Translations under genes and position numbers: made by a program
The notes under the pieces: generated by a model
Told to the model about the DNA's origin: nothing
Seen by the model: the letters and a program-made list of their open reading frames with translations, nothing else
Database searches by the model: none
From: an uncultured bacterium
Lineage (GTDB): Bacteria; Bacteroidota; Ignavibacteria; Kapaibacteriales; UBA4661
Length of the DNA stretch: 64,000 nucleotides
NCBI GenBank assembly: GCA_937899715.1
Contig: CALCNX010000124.1
Span: forward strand, 8,642 to 72,641
Direction of reading: 5' to 3'
Shown here: positions 51,753 through 61,139 of the stretch, piece by piece
Layout: each line of letters opens with the position of its first letter
Position numbering within the stretch: the first letter of the stretch is position 1

Positions 51753-52664
51753 ATGACTACTACCGCAAAACAAAGTCTTGAGGCTGTGCTGGGCGGACTC
51801 ATGCGCCGCTACAAAGAGCGTGTGCCGGACGTGCAAGCCGTTACCAACGCAATGACCGAAGAAGGTCTTATCAAAAGTGGCGACGAGATTGAGAACGACC
51901 ATATTGCCTTTCGCACGATGGGTGTACCGCAGCTCGGTATCAAATCGTTCGAGAAGATTTTTCTGCACTGTGGCTATACCAAGCGCGATCCATTCTTCTT
52001 TGCCGCCAAAAAACTGGATGCCTACTGGTACGCTCCCCCAGAACCACAATACCCGCGTATATTCGTGAGTGAATTGCGTATCGGGGATTTATCCGAAGAA
52101 GCACAACGCATCATTACTTCCTATACCGATGAAGTAAAATCTGACCCTGTGGACGCTCTCGACCTCGACAACGGCGTTGAAATAGACGCCTTCTTGCACC
52201 GCCCGCTGTGGCGCACTCCGTCATACTCCGATTACAAGCGCCTTGCCGAAGAAAGTGAATATGCGGCATGGGTGATTTACAATCGTTACTATCTCAATCA
52301 CTTCACCGTCACAATTCACAATCTGCCCGATGGCTATAATACCATTAACGATTTTAATGCGTTTTTGGAGCGCAAGGGCTTCAAACTGAATGATTCGGGC
52401 GGTAAAGCCAAAGCCAGTCCCGACGGGAAGCTCATCCAAAGTTCGACCGTAGCGGAAATGATAGAAGTGGAGTTTGCTGGTAACGAAAAACACACCATCT
52501 CCGGCTCCTATGTGGAATTTGCCGAGCGCCGCCCGTTGGACGAATTTGCACACATCCCCTACACCCAACTGAAACGCGAGCAGCGCCGAGAGGGATTTGA
52601 GGCAGCCAATGCTGATAAAATCTTTGAAAGCACCTACACAAGTCAAACGGTGAAGCGCAACTAA
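51753..52664 (+). CDS. DUF1338 family protein (HglS-like 2-oxoadipate decarboxylase fold)
   Basis: 303 residues. DUF1338 contains Fe(II)-dependent enzymes such as HglS (2-oxoadipate to 2-hydroxyglutarate in lysine catabolism) and hydroxymandelate-synthase-like relatives. The signature H-I-A-F-R-T near residue 50 supplies a metal His, and further H-x-E-like ligands lie in F-T-V-T-I-H and E-F-A-E-R-R. The length is shorter than HglS, nearer the small bacterial homologues, so I do not assign a substrate. No lysine or aromatic catabolic genes are adjacent. Confidence 0.82.
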   Translation: MTTTAKQSLEAVLGGLMRRYKERVPDVQAVTNAMTEEGLIKSGDEIENDHIAFRTMGVPQLGIKSFEKIFLHCGYTKRDPFFFAAKKLDAYWYAPPEPQYPRIFVSELRIGDLSEEAQRIITSYTDEVKSDPVDALDLDNGVEIDAFLHRPLWRTPSYSDYKRLAEESEYAAWVIYNRYYLNHFTVTIHNLPDGYNTINDFNAFLERKGFKLNDSGGKAKASPDGKLIQSSTVAEMIEVEFAGNEKHTISGSYVEFAERRPLDEFAHIPYTQLKREQRREGFEAANADKIFESTYTSQTVKRN

Positions 52665-52790
52665 ATGAATTAGGACTTATGGAAAAGCAGCAGCTCACAA
52701 GGTAAGATTTGAAGAGACTTTTGGGCTTCAAACCCTTGCCCCGTTTCAATGAAAATACAGGGGACTTACAGCCGCCTGAAATCATTTAGT

Positions 52791-52827
52791 GCTACAAAGC
52801 CGCCCCATTAGCGGGCGGCTTTGTAGC
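52791..52827. repeat. Perfect inverted repeat over the end of the PQQ-propeller gene
   Basis: A perfect 15-bp stem (52791-52805 with 52813-52827) and a 7-base loop overlap the stop codon of the minus-strand gene. There is no T run, so it could be a termination or RNA-stability hairpin rather than a classic terminator. Confidence 0.6.
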
Positions 52828-53962
52828 AGTAAGCAGATTTGTAGCTTTGAACGTAAATTTTGCCGTCTGAACCGGTAACACGACCAAAGAAATACACGCT
52901 GCCGTTTTGAGCTTGTTCGGGACATTCCCGTTTCCAAAGAATTTGTCCCGTATTTATATCGACTGCGTAAAGATAGGTGCGTGTGAAATAGACCACGCCG
53001 TTCATAACAAAGGGTTTGTGTGAGCCGCCAACAATGCCGTTTAATTGCCAAAGGATATTTCCCGTTTCAGCATCCAGGCAATAGAAGTTGGTGTCTTCGC
53101 AGCCTGCAAATACTTTGCCGTCGGAGATGGTTAAGCCAGAGCGAATAAAATTACTCTCAAATTTTTTACGCCAGAGAAGTCGCCCTGTTTGAAGGTCATT
53201 GCACTGTAACGATAATCCAAGAGCCATATACACTTTGTTGCCAACTATTTCTGGTAAACCAAAACGTGTATTATCCTGTTGAACTGAATCATAGAGTAGT
53301 TGCCGTTTTGTGAGGTTGTATAACAAAAGGTAGCTTGGTACTGCTGTCGAGTTCATCAACTGCAAGCCACCTCGTGTGGTGAGTAATATTGTATCACTAT
53401 TTTGATTGATGAATGCTAAAGGTGCATTAATAAACATTCTGTATCCAGTAGGATTTTCAATAGAGAAAAATTTCTCAGTTTGCTGATTGATAAGATTCCC
53501 TTGTTCAAGGTTTGTATCATTTGCATAAAAGAATGTAGTACCTAAACCAGAGATTCCATCAATCCCACCGCCACGTTTCGCAATTCGCCATACACTTGTA
53601 CCTTTCTCCAAATCAAGGGAATAAATGTTACCGATATTGTAGAATGTGCATTTATTTTGAAAAAGATGTACGCTCGAAACATAAACATCTTCAGCACTTG
53701 AGAAATAATCAGACCACCTCCATTTGATAGCACCATTTGCTTTGTCAATGAAAAAGAGGGTTCGCTTGTTTCCCTCAGCACCAATAAACAGTATGCCTAA
53801 TTCTGTATTGATAACTGGAAAAGTACCGAAAATCAACCCGCCATCAGTGAGAGACGTTGTCCATAAAGGTTTTTGATTACTATCCTGATCTACAGGAGAA
53901 CTACAACATGAAGAAAAGCAAGACAGCATGAGCAGTAATATTTTGATAAATTTTTGCATCAC
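52808..53962 (-). CDS. PQQ-type beta-propeller lipoprotein
   Basis: 384 residues. The N-terminus is a lipoprotein signal (K-I-L-L-L-M-L-S-C with lipobox Cys near residue 15, then C-C-S-S). Repeats with the PQQ/quinoprotein-propeller signature A/S-x-D-x-x-T-G-x-x-x-W, for example L-D-A-E-T-G-N-I-L-W and V-D-I-N-T-G-Q-I-L-W and L-E-K-G-T-S-V-W, give about six or seven blades. It resembles BamB-like and WD/PQQ propellers. PQQ binding cannot be told from sequence, and it may be only a scaffold in the outer-membrane periplasmic leaflet. It is the last gene of the minus-strand group with the TonB receptor. Confidence 0.85.
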   Translation of the reverse strand: MMQKFIKILLLMLSCFSSCCSSPVDQDSNQKPLWTTSLTDGGLIFGTFPVINTELGILFIGAEGNKRTLFFIDKANGAIKWRWSDYFSSAEDVYVSSVHLFQNKCTFYNIGNIYSLDLEKGTSVWRIAKRGGGIDGISGLGTTFFYANDTNLEQGNLINQQTEKFFSIENPTGYRMFINAPLAFINQNSDTILLTTRGGLQLMNSTAVPSYLLLYNLTKRQLLYDSVQQDNTRFGLPEIVGNKVYMALGLSLQCNDLQTGRLLWRKKFESNFIRSGLTISDGKVFAGCEDTNFYCLDAETGNILWQLNGIVGGSHKPFVMNGVVYFTRTYLYAVDINTGQILWKRECPEQAQNGSVYFFGRVTGSDGKIYVQSYKSAYCYKAAR

Positions 53963-53974
53963 TTTATCCTGTAT

Positions 53975-54421
53975 TTATTGTGGAACGAAAAAAGGAGAGC
54001 CTGGCGTGGTTAATAGCTCACGGAGTGTTAAATACGCCTCTGGGTGATTTCCTTCCGTGAAGTGATTACAACTGGAATTTTCACCCGCACGATAATTTTT
54101 TTCTAACGGATGCCGCACCGATGCATCTCTGAGTGGAATTTGCTGGTCTTGCTGCGCAATAAAGCCATCATCTCCGGCACTGACGGTGTACTCAAAGACT
54201 CTATCCACTTCCTCCGAGACATAAACACAATCATCGGACGGCGGGAAATTGAAATGCACACCGGGCGAGGAGGGACAAGCATAATAGTTGATGGTAATGC
54301 GCTTGGTGGTGCTGACCGTGCGTGTCGCACCGATGAGGTAGGAATAGGTGTTTTTCATCAAGACTTTCAAAAAAGCCGCTCCTTTGGCAGGCAGTTTTGT
54401 AACAATAGGCAAGTTTATCAC
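53975..54421 (-). CDS. Hypothetical protein between TonB receptor and PQQ lipoprotein
   Basis: 148 residues if a GTG at 54421 is the start (or 127 from the ATG at 54358). I do not recognise a family. It has no signal peptide. It is Cys-poor and contains Y-Y-A-C-P-S-S-P-G and V-D-R-V-F-E-Y-T-V-S-A-G-D-D-G-F. Its place directly after a TonB receptor recalls the DUF4249-type partner proteins of Bacteroidetes, but that similarity is not shown here. It may be a truncated gene, with 12 bp to the next gene. Confidence 0.4.
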   Translation of the reverse strand: MINLPIVTKLPAKGAAFLKVLMKNTYSYLIGATRTVSTTKRITINYYACPSSPGVHFNFPPSDDCVYVSEEVDRVFEYTVSAGDDGFIAQQDQQIPLRDASVRHPLEKNYRAGENSSCNHFTEGNHPEAYLTLRELLTTPGSPFFVPQ

Positions 54422-54427
54422 AAGAGT

Positions 54428-56797
54428 CTAAAACTTTACTTCCAACGTAACCGTCGGCAAAATGGGAAGTAATCGCACATCTGTTACCTCCACGGTCGGT
54501 TTGGTGGTGTCGTAGAAGCGAAACCAAATATCTTGCCGCGAATAAACATTGAAAATATCTATCAGCAATCGTGCCGCAAAGCCCGCCAACTTGAATTTGT
54601 AGTTCGCGCTGAGATTCAACTGGTGCGATGGCGGCAGACGCAGCCCATTCCGTGCCGTCGAAACTGTAATACCTGTGCCAATGCGCTCGCTGGGAAAGCC
54701 TGTCTGAAAACGTGAACTGATACCCGTAAAGGGCTGTCCCGACTGAAAAATAAAGGACATCCCGACTTCCCAATCGTCATTGAGTTGGTATTGCCCCACA
54801 ATCTTGAAATCGTGCCGTCTGTCGTAGCGCGGGTAGAACGTCTTGCCAAAGTTGATACTGTCAAATTTCCCCTGCACCCAGCCGAGCGCATAGCCAATCC
54901 AGCCCGTAAATTGTCCCGACTTTTTCTGCAAAAACAGTTCGCCGCCATATGCCTCGCCGTTCCCTGAGAAGAAAATTTCGGATGCCTTGCGTGAGCGAAT
55001 TGCGAAGGTGTTCAGTTCGTTAATGTTCGTCAGGGTCTTGTAATAAACATCAAAATTAAAATCAAGGTCATCCAAGCCGAAGAGAACGGGCTTCGTTTCA
55101 AAACTCACAATGTAATGCGTGGAACTGCTCGGACCAAGCGATGCGTCTGTAGGAAGCCATGTATCGAAGAACGTAAAATCGGGATTCGATGCCAGACGCA
55201 AGTATTGGTGGAAAATTCCCCACGATGCTTTTACCGTCAGGTCTGGACTCAGTTCCCAGCGCAAGGAAGCACGCGGATCCCAGAGGAGCGATTGATTTGC
55301 TTGCAGGTAATACGCCCGCAATCCCGCTTGAGCTGAAAGGAACGGCGAGAACTGATAATTTGTTTGTGCGTAGGCGGAGTACGTCCAGTCGTCCAGTGAG
55401 AAATCCGTGCTTGCGTCTGAACCGGGTAGCGCCGGGCGCGTAGAATCTGCCCGCCCCGTGAAGTTTTGTTTGTAACCGAACCGATAGTTGCTGACTTCTG
55501 CACCGAGATTGAAGGTTAATTCATTGGTGGCATACCACTCGAAATCCGTGCGTCCCGTGATGTCGCGTATCGTATTTTCTACGCCAAAGGTAAAGCCGGA
55601 ATTGCTGCCGTCGAATCCGTTACGATATGCACTGGAGGAAAGCACGGTTGTTACAAACAAATTTTCATCAAAGATATGCGTCCACCGAAGCGAACCTGCT
55701 TGATTCCCAATGCCGATGTTCACGTCCAAGCCTGTAGATTGAAACTTCAAATCATCCGAACTAAGAAAAGCGCTCACGGAAATTTTGTCGTTCTGTCCGA
55801 ACTGCTGTGTGATTTTTGCATTGACATCGTAAAACCAAAAATTTGGGACGGGAATACCGCCCGTGAGTGCATCCACCGGCACAACAGCCCGCACCAATTC
55901 CAAGTACGTTCGCCGCCCGCCCACAAAAAACGAGCCGTTGCCAAGTGGTCCCTGCACCGATGCCCGCGAAGCAATCAAGCCAATCGAACCCAAACCCTCG
56001 AATTTCTCACGATTGCCGTCTTTCTGGGTGATGTTGATGACTGACGAAAGCCGTGTGCCGTACTGCGCTGGGAAGCCACCTTTGACAAGTTCTACGTCTT
56101 TGATGGCATCGGTGTTGAACGTAGAGAAAAAACCGAAAAGATGGCTGGGGTTATAGACCGCTGCCCCGTCCACCAAGACGAGGTTTTGGTCGGGCGAGCC
56201 GCCGCGCACAAAAAGACCGCTTGAAATCTGGGACGACGACAATACACCCGGCAAAAATTGAATTGCCCGAAACACATCTGCTTCGCCGCCGATACGAATT
56301 TGGCTTATTTGCTCAATAGGGATATTGACTTGGCTGACGGATATTTGACGCTTCTCGGCTTCACCACGCTCGGCGGTAACGGTTACGTCGCCGGATTTTG
56401 AGATTTGCTTTTTGAGTTCAAAGGTCAGTTTTTTCGCCTCGCCGCTTGTAAATTCCAACGGAACTTCTTTCTTCGCAAAGCCCAGAAAGCTGATAGTTAC
56501 TTGGTGTTTGCCGGGCGGGATATTTTTCAACGAGAAAAAGCCGCTTTTGTTCGTTACCGCCCCAATTTTGAGCGGCTTGATACTGACAGTTGCCCCGACA
56601 AGTGTTTCCTTGTTCTCACCGTCCATGACAGTTCCGCTCAGGCTTGCCATATTGGTGGGGTTTGCTGTGCCTAAGAGAGATGGCTGCTGTTGAGCCGATG
56701 AGGAGGAAGGAAGAGACATAGTGAGCAGGAAAACTCCTATAAAGCCTACAAACGCAGAAGCGTACATACGCCGAAAGTCGGAAACAACAAAAGGCAT
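54428..56797 (-). CDS. TonB-dependent receptor with carboxypeptidase-like domain
   Basis: 789 residues from the ATG at 56797; 56767 is an alternative Met, and both leave the signal peptide (F-V-G-F-I-G-V-F-L-L-T). The N-terminal carboxypeptidase regulatory-like domain (about 50-125) shows L-S-G-T-V-M-D-G-E-N-K-E-T-L-V-G-A-T-V. The plug follows with I-R-I-G-G-E-A-D-V-F-R-A-I-Q-F-L-P-G-V and S-S-G-L-F-V-R-G-G-S-P-D-Q-N, and the 22-strand barrel runs to the C-terminal F. It moves a ligand (siderophore, vitamin or glycan) across the outer membrane using TonB. The small gene and lipoprotein downstream may be its accessory proteins. Specificity is unknown. Confidence 0.92.
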   Translation of the reverse strand: MPFVVSDFRRMYASAFVGFIGVFLLTMSLPSSSSAQQQPSLLGTANPTNMASLSGTVMDGENKETLVGATVSIKPLKIGAVTNKSGFFSLKNIPPGKHQVTISFLGFAKKEVPLEFTSGEAKKLTFELKKQISKSGDVTVTAERGEAEKRQISVSQVNIPIEQISQIRIGGEADVFRAIQFLPGVLSSSQISSGLFVRGGSPDQNLVLVDGAAVYNPSHLFGFFSTFNTDAIKDVELVKGGFPAQYGTRLSSVINITQKDGNREKFEGLGSIGLIASRASVQGPLGNGSFFVGGRRTYLELVRAVVPVDALTGGIPVPNFWFYDVNAKITQQFGQNDKISVSAFLSSDDLKFQSTGLDVNIGIGNQAGSLRWTHIFDENLFVTTVLSSSAYRNGFDGSNSGFTFGVENTIRDITGRTDFEWYATNELTFNLGAEVSNYRFGYKQNFTGRADSTRPALPGSDASTDFSLDDWTYSAYAQTNYQFSPFLSAQAGLRAYYLQANQSLLWDPRASLRWELSPDLTVKASWGIFHQYLRLASNPDFTFFDTWLPTDASLGPSSSTHYIVSFETKPVLFGLDDLDFNFDVYYKTLTNINELNTFAIRSRKASEIFFSGNGEAYGGELFLQKKSGQFTGWIGYALGWVQGKFDSINFGKTFYPRYDRRHDFKIVGQYQLNDDWEVGMSFIFQSGQPFTGISSRFQTGFPSERIGTGITVSTARNGLRLPPSHQLNLSANYKFKLAGFAARLLIDIFNVYSRQDIWFRFYDTTKPTVEVTDVRLLPILPTVTLEVKF

Positions 56798-56855
56798 GAA
56801 GGTATGGAAAAGAATAGCGGAAGTGAGTGAATTGAAATAGTTGAATGTAAGAGGT

Positions 56856-57890
56856 TTAATAACTGGTCTCGTCAATTTTGACTTTGCCTCGAAACGTCCA
56901 AAAAACAAATGTTGTGTAGGTCGCCACTATCGGCACACCAATCGCCGCGATAGTGAGCATGATACCAAGCGATTTTTCAGACGATGCACCGTTGTAAATA
57001 GTGATGGAGTAGGCGGGGTTCAGCGTCGAAATGACCATGTTTGGGTAAAGGTAAATTGCTGCCGTGACAAGCAAAAGTGCCGAGGTCAGTCCCGATGACG
57101 CAAATGCCTTGAAATAACGCCCTTTTTCGAGCAGTCGCCGCGTGTTGATGATAGTCAGCATCGTGGCAAAAGGAATCAAGAAAAGAATGGGAAATTCACG
57201 AAAGCGTGCTGCTGTCTGCGGCATATACACAAGGGTTGCCATCGTTAGAAGCATATAACACAGCACAAAAAAGCGGCTCGTATTTTTGGCAAGGATAATC
57301 AATTTTGTGTGCAATCGGTTCTCAGTCTTCATTATCAAATATGCCGCACCGTGCATCATAAAAAGCGCCACCACCGTCACGCCCGTTATGAGCGCGTAAG
57401 GATTGAGCAAGTTCCAAAAGCCGCCTGCGTACTCAAAATCTTTTGTGATGGGAATACCCTGAATGATATTGCCTAGCACCACGCCCAGCAAAAATGCAAT
57501 GACAATACTTGATACGGAATAACTGACATCCCACATTCGTCGCCACCATGCCATCGGTTCTTTGCTGCGAAATTCGATGGAAATTGCCCGAAAAATGAGC
57601 ATTACCAAGAAGAGCATGAAAGGAATATAAAACGCCGAAAAGACCGTTGCATACACTTCCGGGAAACCTGCAAACATAGCACCACCACCGATAACAAGCC
57701 ATACTTCGTTGCCGTCCCATACTGGTCCGATGGCATTGAGCGCAATGCGGCGGCTCTCCTCTTTTTTGAAAAAAAGATGAAGTGCTCCGGCACCTAAATC
57801 GAAACCATCCAAAATGGTATAGCCTGTGAAGACTGCACCTAAGACGAGAAACCAAAGTGTGGGATAATCAAAGCCAAAGAAGGTTGCCAT
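56856..57890 (-). CDS. cydB: Cytochrome bd-type quinol oxidase subunit II
   Basis: 344 residues, nine predicted membrane helices. CydB forms the bd oxidase with CydA, reducing oxygen to water with quinol electrons. Family marks: T-G-Y-T-I-L-D-G-F-D-L-G-A-G at residues 20-33, G-P-V-W-D-G-N-E-V-W-L, and F-R-S-K-E in the third loop. The length is close to normal. There is no cydA beside it, where it would usually be upstream. The yiaA-like gene takes that place, 24 bp away. Whether cydA lies elsewhere in the genome or CydB works with an alternative subunit cannot be told here. Confidence 0.93.
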   Translation of the reverse strand: MATFFGFDYPTLWFLVLGAVFTGYTILDGFDLGAGALHLFFKKEESRRIALNAIGPVWDGNEVWLVIGGGAMFAGFPEVYATVFSAFYIPFMLFLVMLIFRAISIEFRSKEPMAWWRRMWDVSYSVSSIVIAFLLGVVLGNIIQGIPITKDFEYAGGFWNLLNPYALITGVTVVALFMMHGAAYLIMKTENRLHTKLIILAKNTSRFFVLCYMLLTMATLVYMPQTAARFREFPILFLIPFATMLTIINTRRLLEKGRYFKAFASSGLTSALLLVTAAIYLYPNMVISTLNPAYSITIYNGASSEKSLGIMLTIAAIGVPIVATYTTFVFWTFRGKVKIDETSY

Positions 57891-57914
57891 GATAGGTAGT
57901 GATTGAGGTTAGGC

Positions 57915-58328
57915 TTAATGGTCGCTTGTGCTGTGTGCGGCAGCATCCATGCTATCACGGGTGTTTTTCTGCACAGCTATTGCGGCAAACAAACTCAGGA
58001 TAAACGACATCCCGTAGAATCCTTTTTCACTGAGGCTGAGAGCCGCATTCCACAAGCCTACCGTGAGAAGCACAATAGCAAGCAGCGTCGAAAACCAACT
58101 CAGTCCATAGTAGATATTGGTAACAGGTATGTTCTCAAGCCTGTCGCGAACAGTTTTTTGCAATGAAACGGCAGAAAATAAACCATACATCAGTAACGTG
58201 AAATAATAGCCTTTTTCGCTCAGGTTCATCGTTCCGGCATTCCAAAGCCCGACAATGTAGAAAAGTAGCCCCGTGAGCAATGCTATCCACGAGGCAGCAA
58301 TAAAGGCGTTTGAAGGTCCTGTGTTCAT
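57915..58328 (-). CDS. YiaA/YiaB-type inner-membrane protein
   Basis: 137 residues from the ATG at 58328. The longer frame to 58517 starts in AT-rich upstream sequence and is unlikely. The protein contains two YiaAB-type domains, each of two membrane helices (W-I-A-L-L-T-G-L-L-F-Y-I-V-G-L-W-N-A and W-F-S-T-L-L-A-I-V-L-L-T-V-G-L-W-N-A), each followed by an L-S-E-K-G-Y/F-Y segment. Function is unknown in E. coli too. It lies upstream of cydB and may be co-transcribed with it, suggesting a link to respiration, but this is weak. Confidence 0.85.
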   Translation of the reverse strand: MNTGPSNAFIAASWIALLTGLLFYIVGLWNAGTMNLSEKGYYFTLLMYGLFSAVSLQKTVRDRLENIPVTNIYYGLSWFSTLLAIVLLTVGLWNAALSLSEKGFYGMSFILSLFAAIAVQKNTRDSMDAAAHSTSDH

Positions 58329-58575
58329 GACGTTTGTGTAAGTGTTGAGTGAGAAAACGGTCTTATTCGCAGGGAAAATATGAATTTCCCAGACCATTCG
58401 CAATAATCCTCTTCGGTAAAATTTGACCATTCCTATTCCGCTACCTTGCAAAAAATTTATTTTTTCTTGCGAGAATATGTAAAACGTCTGCAACTTTATT
58501 CGCAGTGTTCCGTACACAAACGGTTTTCGGTTTCACCTTTTTACCCACCCTTCATTGTTCTCAGGAGAATTGTAT

Positions 58576-61050
58576 ATGAAGAACTTTCGCAACGCCTTGC
58601 TAATCCTTGTGTTGGCGTGTTCACCAGTGTTGATGTTTGCCCAAGCGCCTCCTGCCGGAGCACCTGGCGCGCCAGGTGCAGCCGGAGCTGCTGCTGGCGG
58701 TATAAAGCCGTATAAAGATGTGATAACGGCTCAGGCAAAAAGCGACGACGGTTTATTCACCGTTCACCGCATTGACGAAAAACTCTTTTATGAAATTCCG
58801 AATAAGCTGCTCGGCAAGGAAATGCTCCTTGTATCGCGCCAAGCAAAAACGCCGTCCGTAGGCTACGGTGGCGAGGAAACAAATGAAGAAGTTGTGCGCT
58901 GGGAACGTAAGTACAACCGTATTTTGCTCCGCGCCGTTAGCTATGTGAACGTGGCGGCAGATTCTCTTCCGATTTCCAAAGCGGTAAAAAATGCGAATTT
59001 CGAGGAAATCATTGCCTCCTTCCCAATATTGGCAATGGCAAAAGATTCCAACGGCGTGGTGATTGACGTTACCTCCATGTTCACCACCGATATTGGTATT
59101 CTCACTCCACCCAAGCCTACGCGCGACCAGTTCCGCATTGGTGCGCTGGATGCAAATCGCTCGTTTGTGGAATATGCTCGCAGTTTTCCTGAAAACGTCG
59201 AAGTTGAGAACGTGATTACCTACTCGGCTGAAGCTGCACCGCAAAACGCAGGCTCACGCACGATGTCTTTCACGATGCACCATTCAATGGTCAAACTTCC
59301 CGATGTGCCCATGATGGCGCGTCAAGCAGACCCGCGTGTAGGCTGGTTCTCACTTACCCGCACCGATTACGGTCTTCCTACGCAAAAAGCTGAACGCCGC
59401 ACTATCATTCGTCGCTGGCGCTTGGAGCCGAAAGACGAAGCCGCATACTTCCGTGGCGAACTTGTCGAACCGAAAAAACAAATCACGTACTACATTGACC
59501 CCGCAACCCCCGTTCAATGGCGACCAGCGCTAAAAAAAGGCGTGGAAGCATGGAATGTGGCATTTGAGCAAGCAGGCTTCAAAAATGCTATTCGCTGTAT
59601 CGAAGCTCCCACCCCGAAAGAAGATCCCGAATGGTCGCCGGAAGATGCTCGTTATTCCGTCATTCGTTACTATCCTTCTCCCGTCAAAAATGCGTATGGA
59701 CCAAACGTTGCCGACCCGCGTTCCGGTGAAATTCTGGAATCGGATATCGGTTGGTTCCACAACGTAATGAACCTTATTCGTGATTGGTACTTCGTGCAAG
59801 CCGTCGCAGACCCGCGCTCACACAAAATGCCATTGCCGGACAGCCTGATGAGTGAACTAATTTCATTCGTTTCTGCACACGAGGTTGGACACACGCTTGG
59901 CTTCCCGCACAATATGAAGGCTTCCAATGCGTATCCTGTGGATTCGCTTCGCTCGAAAACCTTTACTCAGCAATATGGCACTGCACCGAGCATCATGGAT
60001 TACGCTCGCTTTAACTATGTTGCCCAGCCCGGCGACGGCGCAGCAATGATGCCGAATATCGGTCCTTACGACAAATTTGCAACCAAATGGGGCTACCGCC
60101 TTATCAAAGATGCAAAAACGCCGGAAGACGAGCTTGCAACAACGCGTGCATGGGCAAAAGAAGCACAAAGCAACAAAATGCTTCGCTTCGGTGCGCAGCA
60201 GTTTTCCATTACCGACCCGCTTTCACAAACCGAAGACCTCGGCGACGATGCTATCAAAGCTACGGGCTACGGCGTGAAAAACCTTGAGCGGGTTATGGGC
60301 TATTTGCCCGAAGCTGCGGCAAAATCTGGCGAGAGTTATGAGGAACTGCGCGGTCTCTATGAAGAAGTTCTTGGGCAATGGAACCGCGAAATGGGACACG
60401 TTGCTAACTATCCGGGTGGTGTAGATATTGTGCTGAAAGTCAACGGCGACGAAGGCAATCAGTTCACCGCACTCCCGCGTGAGCGCCAGAAAGCAGCCGT
60501 TCAATTCCTCAGCGATAATGCGTGGAAAGCGCCTAAATTCATGCTCCGCGAAGATGTGGTTCGCAAAATCTATCCAAACGGTTCGGTAAAGCAACTCCAA
60601 GACGCGCAGTCTCGTCTTGTTCGCACCGTTCTCAGCAACGACAAACTCTTGCGTCTCTTGGAACAAGAGTCAATGGAAGGCGCAAAAGCGTATTCCGTGC
60701 GCGAACTCTTTGTGGATGTAGAAAATGCTCTTTTCAGTGACGTAAAGCAAGCAAAACCGCAAACCGACGATTATCGCCGCAATTTGCAGCGTGTACTCGT
60801 CGATGAGTTGGGCAAAAAACTTTCGCCGCCGCCGCCGGCAGTTGTTCCACCGGGCTTGGAAGCGTTCCGTGCATTGTTTGGAATCCCGGACGTATCCAAT
60901 ACCGACGTTCGCGGACTTGCACGTATGCAGCTTGAGGGTTTAAAAGCAACCTGCTCAAGCGCATCCGGCAAAGCTGCCGATGCCGCCACAAAAGCGCATT
61001 TGCGCGATTTGGCAGTAACGATTGAGAATATTCTTGATCCAAAAAAATAA
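58576..61050 (+). CDS. Secreted zinc-dependent metalloprotease (DUF5117/DUF4953 type)
   Basis: 824 residues from the ATG at 58576, supported by AGGAGA 8 bases upstream. The signal peptide (A-L-L-I-L-V-L-A-C core, cleavage near M-F-A-Q) is followed by an Ala/Gly/Pro-rich stretch. A DUF5117-like region (about 55-220) precedes the catalytic domain with the extended zinc motif H-E-V-G-H-T-L-G-F-P-H at residues 435-445 (His 435, Glu 436, His 439, His 445). The last 300 residues are mainly helical. Such proteins are common in Bacteroidetes, and their substrates are largely unknown. No T9SS tail is seen, so it is probably periplasmic. Confidence 0.92.
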   Translation: MKNFRNALLILVLACSPVLMFAQAPPAGAPGAPGAAGAAAGGIKPYKDVITAQAKSDDGLFTVHRIDEKLFYEIPNKLLGKEMLLVSRQAKTPSVGYGGEETNEEVVRWERKYNRILLRAVSYVNVAADSLPISKAVKNANFEEIIASFPILAMAKDSNGVVIDVTSMFTTDIGILTPPKPTRDQFRIGALDANRSFVEYARSFPENVEVENVITYSAEAAPQNAGSRTMSFTMHHSMVKLPDVPMMARQADPRVGWFSLTRTDYGLPTQKAERRTIIRRWRLEPKDEAAYFRGELVEPKKQITYYIDPATPVQWRPALKKGVEAWNVAFEQAGFKNAIRCIEAPTPKEDPEWSPEDARYSVIRYYPSPVKNAYGPNVADPRSGEILESDIGWFHNVMNLIRDWYFVQAVADPRSHKMPLPDSLMSELISFVSAHEVGHTLGFPHNMKASNAYPVDSLRSKTFTQQYGTAPSIMDYARFNYVAQPGDGAAMMPNIGPYDKFATKWGYRLIKDAKTPEDELATTRAWAKEAQSNKMLRFGAQQFSITDPLSQTEDLGDDAIKATGYGVKNLERVMGYLPEAAAKSGESYEELRGLYEEVLGQWNREMGHVANYPGGVDIVLKVNGDEGNQFTALPRERQKAAVQFLSDNAWKAPKFMLREDVVRKIYPNGSVKQLQDAQSRLVRTVLSNDKLLRLLEQESMEGAKAYSVRELFVDVENALFSDVKQAKPQTDDYRRNLQRVLVDELGKKLSPPPPAVVPPGLEAFRALFGIPDVSNTDVRGLARMQLEGLKATCSSASGKAADAATKAHLRDLAVTIENILDPKK

Positions 61051-61080
61051 CCACTACTCGTAAAAGTTAGTACCACAACA

Positions 61081-61130
61081 AAACAGCCCGAAAGAATTGT
61101 GCTTCTTTCGGGCTGTTTTATTTTTTTTGA
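61081..61130 (+). terminator. Terminator after the metalloprotease gene
   Basis: A perfect 16-bp stem (61081-61096 with 61103-61118, core CAGCCCGAAAGAA) and a 6-base loop are followed by a long T-rich run. It serves the metalloprotease gene and may stop minus-strand kdsD read-through as well. Confidence 0.92.
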
Positions 61131-61139
61131 TAATCAAGG

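Noticed and set aside
56797..56908. N-terminal extension of the TonB receptor ORF
   Set aside because: It overlaps the 3' end of cydB and precedes the signal peptide, so it is not part of the protein.
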